Shown here piece after piece: positions 16,981 through 24,873 of a stretch of DNA of 64,000 nucleotides. The notes beneath the pieces were generated by a model, which was not told where the DNA came from, searched no databases, and saw only the letters and a program-made list of their open reading frames with translations. Where the stretch lies: NCBI GenBank assembly GCA_900471925.1, contig UCGV01000024.1, forward strand, positions 248,001-312,000. The letters run 5' to 3'. Numbering within the stretch: position 1 is the first letter of the stretch; each line of letters starts with the position of its first letter. The position numbers and the translations under genes were made by a program. This stretch comes from Hyphomicrobiales bacterium (lineage in GTDB: Bacteria; Pseudomonadota; Alphaproteobacteria; Rhizobiales; Rhizobiaceae).

Positions 16981-17769
16981 TTAATAGCGGCCGGTGCGCG
17001 ATGCGTGCACGCTGTATGCATGAAGGGCCGGGTCGGCATTCATGTCCGCAAAGATAGGCGCCAGGCGTGCCGCCCATTCCGCGATGCCGGCCTCGTCGCC
17101 GATCAGGTCTTGCCGCACTTCGAGAAGCGCGTGCGGGATGCCCGCGGTCATGCAATGGCGATACATGGTGTCACCCTTCAGGGCGCCGTCGTAAGGTTCG
17201 TTGTCGCCGATGACGAGATCGGGATGGGCGCGCAGTTTTTCAAGCAGGGGACCGACGGCGCGGTGGTCGCTGTCCCAGAGGACGGCGGCATGCCAGGGAC
17301 GGGCTACGCCCTTCCAGGCCGGTGTAAACGAGTGCAGGGAGAGCACAAGCGGCGCCCTGCCGGCAGCATTCGTTACCTTATCAATCGTCTCCGACACCGC
17401 ATTGTGATAGGGTCTGTGGAAGGTTTCGATCCGGTCGTTCCACTCTGTCTCCGAGATCGGATGGTTGCCGGGGATGATGGCGCCATCGGAAATCTTCATG
17501 ATGAGGGTGGGATCATCCTCACCTCGGTTCGGATCGATCAGCAGGCGGGAGAAGCCGCCGAGGACGCCCGGTACGCCCAATCGTTCGCACAGGCTGCGGG
17601 TCAGGCCCTCGATACCGATGTCATAGGCGATGTGCCGGGCAAAAGCGCTCTCGGGCAGGCCGAGCCGGCCATAACGTTCCGGAAGACGGTTCATGGCATG
17701 ATCGCCGAGGATCACCATGCCTTTGTCATGTTGGCCGGGTAGGATTTCGAAGGATTGGAAATGGTCCAT
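16981..17769 (-). CDS. N-formylglutamate amidohydrolase family protein
   Basis: A 262-residue member of the N-formylglutamate amidohydrolase family (HutG type in histidine breakdown), a zinc-peptidase-like fold. Marks are FEILPGQHDKGMVILGDHAMNRLP, RLLIDPNRGEDDP and LVLSLHSFTPAWKG. No hut genes are near, so it may act on another formyl or acyl amino acid. The ATG at 17769 puts the domain at residue 3; a TTG at 17835 would add 22 residues without family resemblance. The ribosome site is weak for both. It is followed closely by the DUF1244 gene. Confidence 0.85.
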   Translation of the reverse strand: MDHFQSFEILPGQHDKGMVILGDHAMNRLPERYGRLGLPESAFARHIAYDIGIEGLTRSLCERLGVPGVLGGFSRLLIDPNRGEDDPTLIMKISDGAIIPGNHPISETEWNDRIETFHRPYHNAVSETIDKVTNAAGRAPLVLSLHSFTPAWKGVARPWHAAVLWDSDHRAVGPLLEKLRAHPDLVIGDNEPYDGALKGDTMYRHCMTAGIPHALLEVRQDLIGDEAGIAEWAARLAPIFADMNADPALHAYSVHASRTGRY

Positions 17770-17923
17770 CAGGAAATTGCCTGTCGTCAATTCGCATGTT
17801 CGGCCAGTGATTGCATGCGGGTTCGGCCGGTTCAAGCGCGATGGGCAGGCTGGCGCGACAAGATGCGCTCAATGGGCGGTTATGAAAGGAAATATAATCG
17901 ATTAGCATTGCGTTGACTTTCGC

Positions 17924-17953
17924 TTGACGGCGGCGCAAGAAGACACGGATAAC
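17924..17953 (+). promoter_or_regulatory. Candidate sigma-70 promoter for DUF1036-pyk
   Basis: TTGACG (17924-17929) and GATAAC (17948-17953) are separated by 18 bases. Transcription would start near 17960, just before the GGAG ribosome site of the DUF1036 gene. A pattern match only. Confidence 0.4.
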
Positions 17954-17971
17954 GAATAACCGTGGAGCTAT

Positions 17972-18457
17972 TTGGGAGCCGTGTTGATCCAAGCTGCGCC
18001 AAGTTTCCTCACGCGTTCCGGACCGATGGTCCGTCTCGCATTGTTCGCTCTTGCAGCCGTCTCGCCGTTCTTCATTGCCGATGCCGCGCGCGCGGATTTC
18101 CGTGTATGCAACGGTACGCAGAATCTGGTTGGCGTTGCGATCGGATACCGGGCGAAGGAGGGCTGGGTCACGGAGGGTTGGTGGCAGGTGCCGGCAACGA
18201 CCTGCGCCACGCTGATCGAGGGAGAATTACAGTCGCGTTATTATTACCTCTACGCAGAAGACGCCGCCCGGGGAGGCCGATGGACGGGTGACGTGCAGAT
18301 GTGCGTAGCGGAAAACGAATTCAAGATCACGGGTGTGCAGGACTGCTATGCCCGGGGTTATCAGAAAATGGGATTCAAGGAATACGATACGGGCCGCCAG
18401 GGAAGCTGGATGGTCCAACTCTCCGACACCCCTGGGACGCAAGAAAGCCAGAATTGA
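17972..18457 (+). CDS. Exported DUF1036 protein
   Basis: A 161-residue protein with a signal peptide (hydrophobic LALFALAAVSPFFIADAARA, about residues 21-40) and a DUF1036 domain beginning DFRVCNGTQNLVGVAIGYR. The conserved cysteines VCNGT, TTCATL, QMCVAE and QDCYARGY suggest two disulphides in the periplasm. The function is unknown. I chose TTG at 17972 because GTGGAG lies six bases upstream; ATG 18026 would leave a shorter signal. The stop codon overlaps the pyk start by one base (TGATG), so the two genes are coupled. Confidence 0.82.
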   Translation: MGAVLIQAAPSFLTRSGPMVRLALFALAAVSPFFIADAARADFRVCNGTQNLVGVAIGYRAKEGWVTEGWWQVPATTCATLIEGELQSRYYYLYAEDAARGGRWTGDVQMCVAENEFKITGVQDCYARGYQKMGFKEYDTGRQGSWMVQLSDTPGTQESQN

Positions 18458-19896
18458 TGAAGCGTAACCGCAAAGTTAAAATCCTCGCCACCCTCGGCCC
18501 CGCCTCCTCCGAGGAATCGATGATCGAGAAGCTGCACCAGGCGGGTGCGGATATCTTCCGCATCAACATGAGTCATGCGAGCCACGACGTGATGCGCACG
18601 CTCGTGCAGCGTATCCGTGCTGTCGAGGCCCGTTCGGGCCGGCCGATCGGCATTCTGGCCGACCTTCAGGGTCCGAAGCTGCGCGTCGGTAAATTCGCCG
18701 ACGTCAAGGTCGAGCTGAAGCCGGGCCAGACCTTCACGCTCGACAACAACGATGCTCCGGGCGACAATACCCGCGTTTTCCTGCCGCATCCTGAAATTCT
18801 GGAAGCCGTCCAGCCGGGCCATCGTCTGCTGATCGATGACGGCAAGCTCGCCCTGCGCGCCGAAAAGTGCGACGGCAAGAGCATCGTCACCACCGTTATC
18901 GCTGGTACCAGCATTTCCGACCGCAAGGGCGTCAGCCTGCCCGATACGCTGCTCGGCGTTGGTGCGCTGACCGACAAGGACCGCGTCGACCTCGACGCCG
19001 TTCTCGCGACCGATGATGTCGATTGGGTGGCTCTTTCCTTTGTCCAGCGTCCGGACGACCTCGCTGAAGTGCGCAAGATCGCTCGCGGTCGCGTGGGCAT
19101 CATGTCCAAGATCGAGAAGCCGCAGGCTCTTGAGCGTATCGAGGAAATCATCGAGCTTTCCGACGCGCTGATGGTTGCGCGTGGCGACCTCGGCGTCGAA
19201 ATGCCGCTCGAAGCCGTTCCGGGCATCCAGAAGCAGCTCATCCGCTCCTGCCGCCGTTCGGGCAAGCCTGTCATCGTTGCCACGCAGATGCTGGAATCGA
19301 TGATCTCCTCGCCGGTCCCGACTCGTGCCGAAGTCTCGGACGTTTCGATCGCCGTCTTCGAAGGCGCCGATGCGATCATGCTGTCGGCCGAATCCGCTTC
19401 CGGTGCCTATCCGGTCGAGGCCGTCTCGATGATGGCCTCGATTGCGAGCACCGTCGAGAAGGATCCGCACTATCCGGGCATCATCTACGCCCAGCGCGCC
19501 CAGCCGGAAGCAACCGGTGCGGACGCCATCTCACTTGCCGCCCGCCAGATCGCCGAGACGCTGAAGCTGTCGGCCATCGTCTGTTACACCTCGTCCGGCA
19601 CGACCGGCCTGCGTGCCTCGCGCGAGCGTCCGCAGGTTCCGATCATTGCCCTGTCGCCGATCATCAAGACGGCTCGCCGTCTGTCCGTCGTCTGGGGCAT
19701 GCATTGTGTCGTCACGCATGACGCGACCGATCTCGACGATATGGTCAACCGCGCCTGCCGCATCGTTGCTGCCGAAGGCTTCGGCAAGCCGGGCGATCGC
19801 ATCATCATCTCCGCTGGTGTGCCGCTCGGCACTCCGGGCGCGACCAACATGCTGCGCATCGCTTATATCGGTTCGGACGGCCAGAGCGGTATTTGA
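18457..19896 (+). CDS. pyk: Pyruvate kinase
   Basis: Makes pyruvate and ATP from phosphoenolpyruvate and ADP at the end of glycolysis/Entner-Doudoroff. The 479 residues match type II bacterial enzymes. Visible are the N-terminal KILATLGPASS, RINMSHAS, the substrate/cation site SKIEKPQALERIEEII followed by MVARGDLGVEMPLE, the ATQMLESMI loop, and the C-terminal domain with CYTSSGTTGLRASRERP. Its ATG overlaps the DUF1036 stop codon. A strong terminator follows. Confidence 0.97.
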   Translation: MKRNRKVKILATLGPASSEESMIEKLHQAGADIFRINMSHASHDVMRTLVQRIRAVEARSGRPIGILADLQGPKLRVGKFADVKVELKPGQTFTLDNNDAPGDNTRVFLPHPEILEAVQPGHRLLIDDGKLALRAEKCDGKSIVTTVIAGTSISDRKGVSLPDTLLGVGALTDKDRVDLDAVLATDDVDWVALSFVQRPDDLAEVRKIARGRVGIMSKIEKPQALERIEEIIELSDALMVARGDLGVEMPLEAVPGIQKQLIRSCRRSGKPVIVATQMLESMISSPVPTRAEVSDVSIAVFEGADAIMLSAESASGAYPVEAVSMMASIASTVEKDPHYPGIIYAQRAQPEATGADAISLAARQIAETLKLSAIVCYTSSGTTGLRASRERPQVPIIALSPIIKTARRLSVVWGMHCVVTHDATDLDDMVNRACRIVAAEGFGKPGDRIIISAGVPLGTPGATNMLRIAYIGSDGQSGI

Positions 19897-19920
19897 TCGA
19901 TTTCTGGTACTGAAAATACA

Positions 19921-19951
19921 AAGCGCTCCTCGAAAGAGGAGCGCTTTTTTT
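19921..19951 (+). terminator. Rho-independent terminator of pyk
   Basis: AAGCGCTCCTC and GAGGAGCGCTT form an 11-bp perfect stem around GAAA, followed by TTTTTG. Confidence 0.93.
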
Positions 19952-19973
19952 GTTTTGCGATTTCCTTGGGGTG

Positions 19974-20525
19974 CTAACCGCGGGAAAGGTGGCCGACGCG
20001 ATAGATCTGTTTGCCATCTGCGGCGGACGGGGTTTCCGCGTAAAGTCCGAAACGCACCATTGTCCAGTCATATGGATCGAAAGCGGCGATACGAGCGAGC
20101 ATATGTTTACCGCCTGCTTCCTGTTTCGCCAGGGCGACCTCTTGTTGTTGCACCTCCGACAAAGAGGCGTGCGGCGCAATCGCGATGTATTCGCTTTCGG
20201 CATAGCGGGCCTTGCCGAGATCCGGCAGGATATGGGTGTGCCATACGATCCAGTGGCGTATACGTGGCCGGCCGAAGGCTTCCGTCAGTGCGTCAAAACC
20301 GGGGCCACAGATGAAATTGCTCGCGCCCTCCGGCTGCTCCCATAGGTAAAAGGGAGCGTAGAGATTTTCGCGGCTTCCGAATTCACCAAGGCGGGCGCTG
20401 AGAAACGCCTTGAAGCCGAGGTCCGGAAAGCCATCCATCGCCGGCCCCTTGTCGCGGATGCGGCGATCGATGATCTCCATGTCGTAGTCGGCGGGCAGGG
20501 TAAAGGAATATTGCATTGCTATCAT
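19974..20525 (-). CDS. DUF4865 family protein
   Basis: A 183-residue soluble protein starting MIAMQYSFTLPADYDMEIIDRRI, as DUF4865 members do, with the central FYLWEQPEGASNFICGPGFDAL. The function is unknown. The ATG at 20525 overlaps the cupin stop codon as ATGA, which settles the start. It is the third gene of a tautomerase-cupin-DUF4865 operon that is divergent from a LysR regulator. This neighbourhood suggests a small catabolic or detoxification step for an unknown compound. Confidence 0.78.
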   Translation of the reverse strand: MIAMQYSFTLPADYDMEIIDRRIRDKGPAMDGFPDLGFKAFLSARLGEFGSRENLYAPFYLWEQPEGASNFICGPGFDALTEAFGRPRIRHWIVWHTHILPDLGKARYAESEYIAIAPHASLSEVQQQEVALAKQEAGGKHMLARIAAFDPYDWTMVRFGLYAETPSAADGKQIYRVGHLSRG

Positions 20526-20926
20526 GGCTGCGGCTCCTCTCCCCCGTACCAATCGACGATACGGCCTTTCTCGCAACCCTGGATGCTGAGGTAGCTGAAG
20601 GGGCTGTCGGCAGTCGCTCCGTGCCGGTGAAGTTCGTCGGGTGCAAACCATATTGCGTCGCCGGCTCTGACTTCCTCGGCCGGCTCATGCTTTCGCTGGA
20701 CGAGACCGAGGCCGGAGAGCACATAGAGGAGTTGGCCGCGCGGATGCGTGTGCCAGTTGGTCATGGTGCCAGGCGCCAGGTTTGCCCGCATCGCGGTGTT
20801 TTCGCCTTCGATCTGGCTGTCGAGCAGCATTTCGACCCAGAAAGGCGCATTCGAAACGCCTTCGGGAGACCTGACAGCATTGCCGGGGCGGCGGATCGTC
20901 ATTGTTTCCGGATTTGCTGCGCTCAT
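20522..20926 (-). CDS. Small cupin-domain protein
   Basis: A 134-residue single-domain cupin. The first motif, NWHTHPRGQLLYVLSGLGLV, supplies two histidines; the second, GDAIWFAPDELHRHGAT, supplies the third. It could bind a metal and act as a dioxygenase, isomerase or decarboxylase. The middle gene of the operon: its ATG overlaps the tautomerase stop codon (ATGA), and its own stop codon overlaps the DUF4865 start. Confidence 0.85.
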   Translation of the reverse strand: MSAANPETMTIRRPGNAVRSPEGVSNAPFWVEMLLDSQIEGENTAMRANLAPGTMTNWHTHPRGQLLYVLSGLGLVQRKHEPAEEVRAGDAIWFAPDELHRHGATADSPFSYLSIQGCEKGRIVDWYGGEEPQP

Positions 20927-21342
20927 GCCTGATGACTCCGGGCGCGCAGTTCCCAGCCGGGTTCTGTCATCTGCGCCAAACCGTCGCCGAAAGACCACTC
21001 GTCCGGCTCGCTCGTCGAGATGACGATCATCACGTCTTCCGGGCGCAGGCCCGGTGACTGTTGCAGAAGCTCGCCCGCCCGGCGGAAGAAGGCCTTGTGT
21101 ATCTCGGTCGTGCGCGGCTTGCCGGCGGTGATCGCAATCAGCACGAAATCGTCCGAACGTGGGCCGGCAAGATAATTGCGGTCGAAGATCAGTTCGCCCG
21201 GTTCGTGCTGGTGGATGATCTGGAAGCGGTCGGCCGGCGGCACGTTGAAGCTTTCGACCATGGCCTGGTGAATGCTGTCCGAAAGGGCGCGCAGATAGTC
21301 CGGCGACTTGCCTTTCAGAAGCGAGATGCGAGCGAAGGGCAT
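20923..21342 (-). CDS. Tautomerase family protein
   Basis: A 139-residue protein starting MPFARISLLKG. Pro2 after removal of Met is the catalytic base of the 4-oxalocrotonate tautomerase superfamily. The body (SDSIHQAMVESFNVPPADRFQIIHQH, FDRNY) resembles the longer tautomerases with about 130 residues. The start is fixed by GGAGG six bases upstream; frames further upstream would hide Pro2. The first gene of the operon that faces the LysR gene. Confidence 0.88.
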   Translation of the reverse strand: MPFARISLLKGKSPDYLRALSDSIHQAMVESFNVPPADRFQIIHQHEPGELIFDRNYLAGPRSDDFVLIAITAGKPRTTEIHKAFFRRAGELLQQSPGLRPEDVMIVISTSEPDEWSFGDGLAQMTEPGWELRARSHQA

Positions 21343-21426
21343 TGGATGCCTCCTTGTTGTTTGTCTTGACAGGGGAAGCATGTCACGCCACCATAATGCA
21401 TAAAATCAGAATTTAATGGACTTATG

Positions 21427-21443
21427 GTCCTGAAAATCAGGAC
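21427..21443. promoter_or_regulatory. Perfect 7-3-7 inverted repeat before the LysR gene
   Basis: GTCCTGA-AAA-TCAGGAC ends six bases before the LysR ATG and covers its ribosome site. This position suits autorepression. The spacing is not the classical T-N11-A of LysR sites. Confidence 0.5.
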
Positions 21444-21449
21444 GATTTA

Positions 21450-22382
21450 ATGCGGCGAATTACCTTCGATCTGGATGTGCTGAGAACGTTCGTGACAGGC
21501 ATGGAGCTTGGCAATTTCGCCAGGGCGGCCGACCGTCTGGGGCGTTCGACCTCGGCCGTCAGCGCGCAGCTCAAGAAGCTGGAGGAGCAGGCGGGCACGC
21601 CGATTTTCCGCAAATCGGGACGAGGACTTGCCCTGACGGAAGCGGGTGAGACCATGCTTGCCTATGCCCGGCGGTTGCTTGAGCTGAACGACGAGGCGGT
21701 GGCAGCCGTTCATAGTGTCGAACTGGAAGGCTGGGTGCGGCTCGGTCTGCAGGAGGATTTCGGCGAGAACCTGCTGCCCGAGGTGCTTGGACGGTTCGCG
21801 CGGGCGCATCCGAAAGTGCGTATCGAAGCGCGCGTGGTGCGTAATGCCGAGCTGCTGGAGCGGGTGACGACCGGCAAGCTCGATCTTGCCCTTGCCTGGA
21901 GCACAGGCACCCTGACGGCGCATTGCGAGCATATTGCCGATGTGCCGATGCGCTGGATCGGCCCGGCAAACGGGCTGCCGGCGTGGACGGCGGAGAGTGG
22001 CGAGCCGATGCCGCTTGCCTCGCTGGAGGCGCCCTGCCTGCTAAGGAACGCCGCGACCAAGGTGCTGGACGAGGCCGGTATTTCCTGGCGGCTCTCCTTC
22101 GTCAGCCCGAGCCTCGGCGGCCTTTGGGCGGCAACGGCTGCCGGATTGGGCATCACGGTGCGCACGCCGATCGGACTGCCGGCCAAGGTACGAATGCTGA
22201 CGCCGGATGAGGTCGGCCTGCCGGAGCTGCCAAAGCTGGGACTGGTCCTGCATCGGGCGGAAGCGGAGCCGGATGCCGCGGCGGCGCGGCTGGCAGAGCT
22301 GGTGCTGCAGTCGGTCCATGAGGCGGTGCGGGATGTCGCGGTATCTTCCGATCAGGAGAAGGCACTGCGGCGAGTCGGCTGA
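21450..22382 (+). CDS. LysR-family transcriptional regulator
   Basis: A 310-residue regulator. The N-terminal winged HTH (about residues 5-65) reads DVLRTFVTGMELGNFARAADRLGRSTSAVSAQLKKLEEQ, and the effector domain begins at LEGWVRLGLQEDFGENLLPEVL. It is divergent from the tautomerase-cupin-DUF4865 operon and is the likely regulator of it. The inducer is unknown. A palindrome sits on its ribosome site. Confidence 0.9.
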   Translation: MRRITFDLDVLRTFVTGMELGNFARAADRLGRSTSAVSAQLKKLEEQAGTPIFRKSGRGLALTEAGETMLAYARRLLELNDEAVAAVHSVELEGWVRLGLQEDFGENLLPEVLGRFARAHPKVRIEARVVRNAELLERVTTGKLDLALAWSTGTLTAHCEHIADVPMRWIGPANGLPAWTAESGEPMPLASLEAPCLLRNAATKVLDEAGISWRLSFVSPSLGGLWAATAAGLGITVRTPIGLPAKVRMLTPDEVGLPELPKLGLVLHRAEAEPDAAAARLAELVLQSVHEAVRDVAVSSDQEKALRRVG

Positions 22383-22386
22383 GGTG

Positions 22387-22416
22387 TTGACACGCCTCGG
22401 TAGAAGCCGCTAGCTT
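22387..22416 (+). promoter_or_regulatory. Sigma-70-type promoter upstream of the leader frame
   Basis: A perfect -35 TTGACA (22387-22392), an 18-base spacer and a -10 TAGCTT (22411-22416). Transcription would start about 22422-22424, almost on the ATG at 22426. Confidence 0.55.
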
Positions 22417-22425
22417 CTCCTCGCT

Positions 22426-22476
22426 ATGAAAATGATCGCTCTCAACATCGCTACGGTCTTCTTCTTGAGCCTTTAA
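22426..22476 (+). CDS. Putative 16-residue leader peptide
   Basis: ATG at 22426 reads MKMIALNIATVFFLSL and stops at TAA. It starts a few bases behind a good promoter and therefore has almost no 5' leader. It is hydrophobic, with Phe-Phe-Leu near the end, as in attenuator leader peptides, but I see no clear terminator/antiterminator pair between it and the dioxygenase gene at 22610. It may regulate that gene or be a small membrane peptide. Confidence 0.4.
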   Translation: MKMIALNIATVFFLSL

Positions 22477-22609
22477 GGCCTCGCCTCCGGGCACAAGAAG
22501 ATGCGGCCGCATTACCAGCCCGTCGGCTGGCCTGTTGCCGTGGACTGTAACCACCCTGCGTCGGGCCAAAGGATGATGCCGGCAGGGTTTGGCGATAGAG
22601 AGATATTCC

Positions 22610-23416
22610 ATGACATCTGTTGGTTACCCGCCGGCGCTCAGCGCCGCGCAGATCGAGCAATTCATCGAAGACGGCTTCGTGCGGATCGATGATGCTTTCC
22701 CCCGAGATGTAGCCGAGGAAGCCCGTGCCATCATGTGGCGGGATATTCCTTTCGATGCCGATGATCCGAAGACCTGGGTGCAGCCGGTCGTACGGCTTGC
22801 CGGCTATGGCGGTGGGCCGTTCAACGCGGCGGTCAATACGCCCGTGCTGCACTCGGCTTTCGATCAGCTCGTAGGCCCGGGACGCTGGGAGCCGCGCGAC
22901 GGTCTCGGCAGTTTTCCGGTGCGCTTTCCGCATCCGGATGATCCTGGCGATGCCGGCTGGCACGTGGATCTGAGCTTTCCGGGCGAGGATGGAAGCCCTG
23001 GTGAGCAGCGGGATTTTTCCGCCTGGCGGGTCAATGTCACCTCGCGCGGACGGGCGCTCCTGATGCTCTTCCTGTTTTCGGATGTCGGCGAGGAAGACGC
23101 GCCGACGCGGATCCGGGTTGGATCGCACAAGGATATCGCAAGGATGCTGGAGCCGGCAGGGGAGGCTGGCATGGCGCATCTGTGGCTGGAGCATGTTGGC
23201 GAAGACAGGCCGCTTGCCCTGGCGACAGGGCAGGCGGGCACGGTCTATCTGTGCCATCCGTTCCTCATCCATGCGGCGCAGATGCATCGCGGCAAGGAGC
23301 CGCGCTTCATGGCCCAGCCAGGCCTCGCGCCATCGGAGCCGCTAAAGCTTGTGCGTGAGGACGGCGCCTATTCGCCTGTCGAAATTGCCATCCGCAGCGC
23401 GCTCCAGTACGGTTGA
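22610..23416 (+). CDS. Phytanoyl-CoA dioxygenase (PhyH) family protein
   Basis: A 268-residue Fe(II)/2-oxoglutarate oxygenase. The first iron ligands are His and Asp in GWHVDLSFPG, the distal His is probably in HPFLIHAAQMH, and an arginine for 2-oxoglutarate follows (HRGKEPRFM). Members hydroxylate lipids, amino acids or natural products; the substrate here is unknown. The ATG at 22610 has GAGAGA upstream; a start seven codons earlier is possible. It lies downstream of the leader-like frame at 22426. Confidence 0.85.
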   Translation: MTSVGYPPALSAAQIEQFIEDGFVRIDDAFPRDVAEEARAIMWRDIPFDADDPKTWVQPVVRLAGYGGGPFNAAVNTPVLHSAFDQLVGPGRWEPRDGLGSFPVRFPHPDDPGDAGWHVDLSFPGEDGSPGEQRDFSAWRVNVTSRGRALLMLFLFSDVGEEDAPTRIRVGSHKDIARMLEPAGEAGMAHLWLEHVGEDRPLALATGQAGTVYLCHPFLIHAAQMHRGKEPRFMAQPGLAPSEPLKLVREDGAYSPVEIAIRSALQYG

Positions 23417-23461
23417 GGCGTATCGCAGAACCGCTGCACAACGTTGCGCGTGATCATTGAT

Positions 23462-23766
23462 GTGGAGGGGGTTGCTTCGTATCGGAACCGTCTCCACATC
23501 AGGTAACCCCCTCCACAAGATGCCCGGATTTAAGAGAGCGCGCCCTTTGGTGCTCTCGGTGGAGGGGGTTCACTGCAGGTGGAGGGGGTCTGGAGGGGGT
23601 TGCCTAATCCGGTTCAAGCTATTGATATATATGGATTTAAGATAAGTGGAAGGGGTGGAGGGGGTTTTTGCTGAAACATGCCGGAAGCCACTTATGCCGG
23701 CACTCATTGAGGCGGTATAGCAACGCTTACCGCTACTCTTGGAAAAACGCTCTGAACCCCCTCCAC
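23462..23766. repeat. Cluster of eight G-rich 12-mers (GTGGAGGGGGTT) in both orientations
   Basis: Exact copies on the plus strand at 23462, 23559 and 23655; exact copies on the minus strand at 23505-23516 and 23755-23766; variants at 23579 (ending GTC), 23590 (CTGGAGGGGGTT) and 23646 (GTGGAAGGGGT). They fill the 382-base gap 23417-23798 between two convergent genes, in which I see no gene. Opposed copies can pair as hairpins, and the group 23559-23601 has the G runs needed for a G-quadruplex. Function unknown. Confidence 0.85.
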
Positions 23767-23798
23767 GGCTGGAGAGGATGCCCAGTTTGAATGTTACA

Positions 23799-24743
23799 TC
23801 ACGCCTGCAGTTCCTGTTGTGCGGCCCGGCGGATCGCCTGGGGCGGCTGGCCGAAGGCGCGCAGGAAGGCGCGGCGCATGCGTTCGCGATCGGCAAAGCC
23901 GGTTTCCCGGGCGACGGTATCGATCGGATGGCGGCCCTGTTCCATCATCAGGCGCGCCGCTTCCAGCCGCAGGTTCTCGACCGCTTTGGCCGGCGACTGG
24001 CCTGTTTCGGCGCGAAAGGCGCGGCTGAACTGGCGGGGGCTGAGATGCGCCGCCTCGGCCAGCTCCTCGACCGAGAGCGTCGCTTGCAGATTGCTGCGCG
24101 CATGGGCGAGCGCCTTCTGGATACGGTCGGATTTCGGTTCCAATTCCAGAAGGGCTGAGAATTGCGACTGGCCGCCGGCGCGGCGATGATAGACGACGAG
24201 CTTGCGAGCAACGGCGCGGGCAATCTCCAGACCGTGATCCTTTTCGACCATTGCCAGCGCCAGATCGACGCCGGCCGTCATGCCCGCAGAGGTCCAGACG
24301 GAGCCGTCAATGATGTAGATGCGGTCTTCCTCCATCCGGATCTGCGGATAGCGGCTCTGCAGTTCGCGCGCGAGGTACCAGTGTGTGGTGGCACGGCGGC
24401 CGTCGAGAATGCCGGCATCGGCCAGCAGGAAGGCGCCGGTGCAGATCGATGCGAGGCGACGGGTGGCAGGAAGAGCGGCGCGGATGAATTTTGCTTCCGC
24501 CTCATTCGGCAGCTTGATGTCAGGCGCGCCTGCAACGATCAGCGTGTCGAAAGCGGGGTCGCCGAAGGCTTCCGTTTCGATGATCATGCCGAGCGAATTG
24601 GCGATCGGGCCGCCGGTCTCGGAGAGATAGTGGATATCGTAGACCTTCTCGCCGATCTCGAGATTGGCGAATTCGAAGGCCGAGACGGCGGCAAGGCTCA
24701 TGATCTGGAAGCCGGGAAAAAGCAGGAAACCGATTTGCTGCAT
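23799..24743 (-). CDS. GlxA-type transcriptional regulator (DJ-1/PfpI + AraC HTH)
   Basis: A 314-residue regulator. An N-terminal DJ-1/PfpI domain (about residues 1-170) has the nucleophile-elbow cysteine in ASICTGAFLLADAG. The C-terminal AraC domain (about 215-310) has two HTHs (LSVEELAEAAHLSPRQFSRAF; HPIDTVARETGFADRERMRRAF). It is divergent from an SDR gene, its likely target. I chose ATG 24743 because GGGAC lies nine bases upstream; ATG 24752 is the alternative. The shared intergenic region has an 8-bp dyad. Confidence 0.9.
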   Translation of the reverse strand: MQQIGFLLFPGFQIMSLAAVSAFEFANLEIGEKVYDIHYLSETGGPIANSLGMIIETEAFGDPAFDTLIVAGAPDIKLPNEAEAKFIRAALPATRRLASICTGAFLLADAGILDGRRATTHWYLARELQSRYPQIRMEEDRIYIIDGSVWTSAGMTAGVDLALAMVEKDHGLEIARAVARKLVVYHRRAGGQSQFSALLELEPKSDRIQKALAHARSNLQATLSVEELAEAAHLSPRQFSRAFRAETGQSPAKAVENLRLEAARLMMEQGRHPIDTVARETGFADRERMRRAFLRAFGQPPQAIRRAAQQELQA

Positions 24744-24752
24744 GGTCGTCAT

Positions 24753-24801
24753 GTCCCAAAACGTGGATGTCCTAAAAGGTGGTATATACGACATTTGGGA
24801 C
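24753..24801. promoter_or_regulatory. Operator-like repeats between the GlxA-type regulator and the SDR gene
   Basis: GTCCCAAA (24753-24760) is inverted as TTTGGGAC (24794-24801), and a near copy GTCCTAAA starts at 24770. A palindrome GTATATAC (24782-24789) lies between. Three related half-sites in a divergent gap suit binding by the AraC-type regulator. Confidence 0.55.
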
Positions 24802-24873
24802 GCGGGCAATCGAGCGTACAACTCTCCTCAAGCGCAAGGCAATCGGGCTGGCGCGCGAAATGGAGAAACGATC

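Noticed and set aside
23462..23766. CRISPR array as explanation of the G-rich repeats
   Set aside because: Copies are only 12 bases long, occur in both orientations and have spacing from 0 to about 90 bases. This is not a CRISPR pattern.
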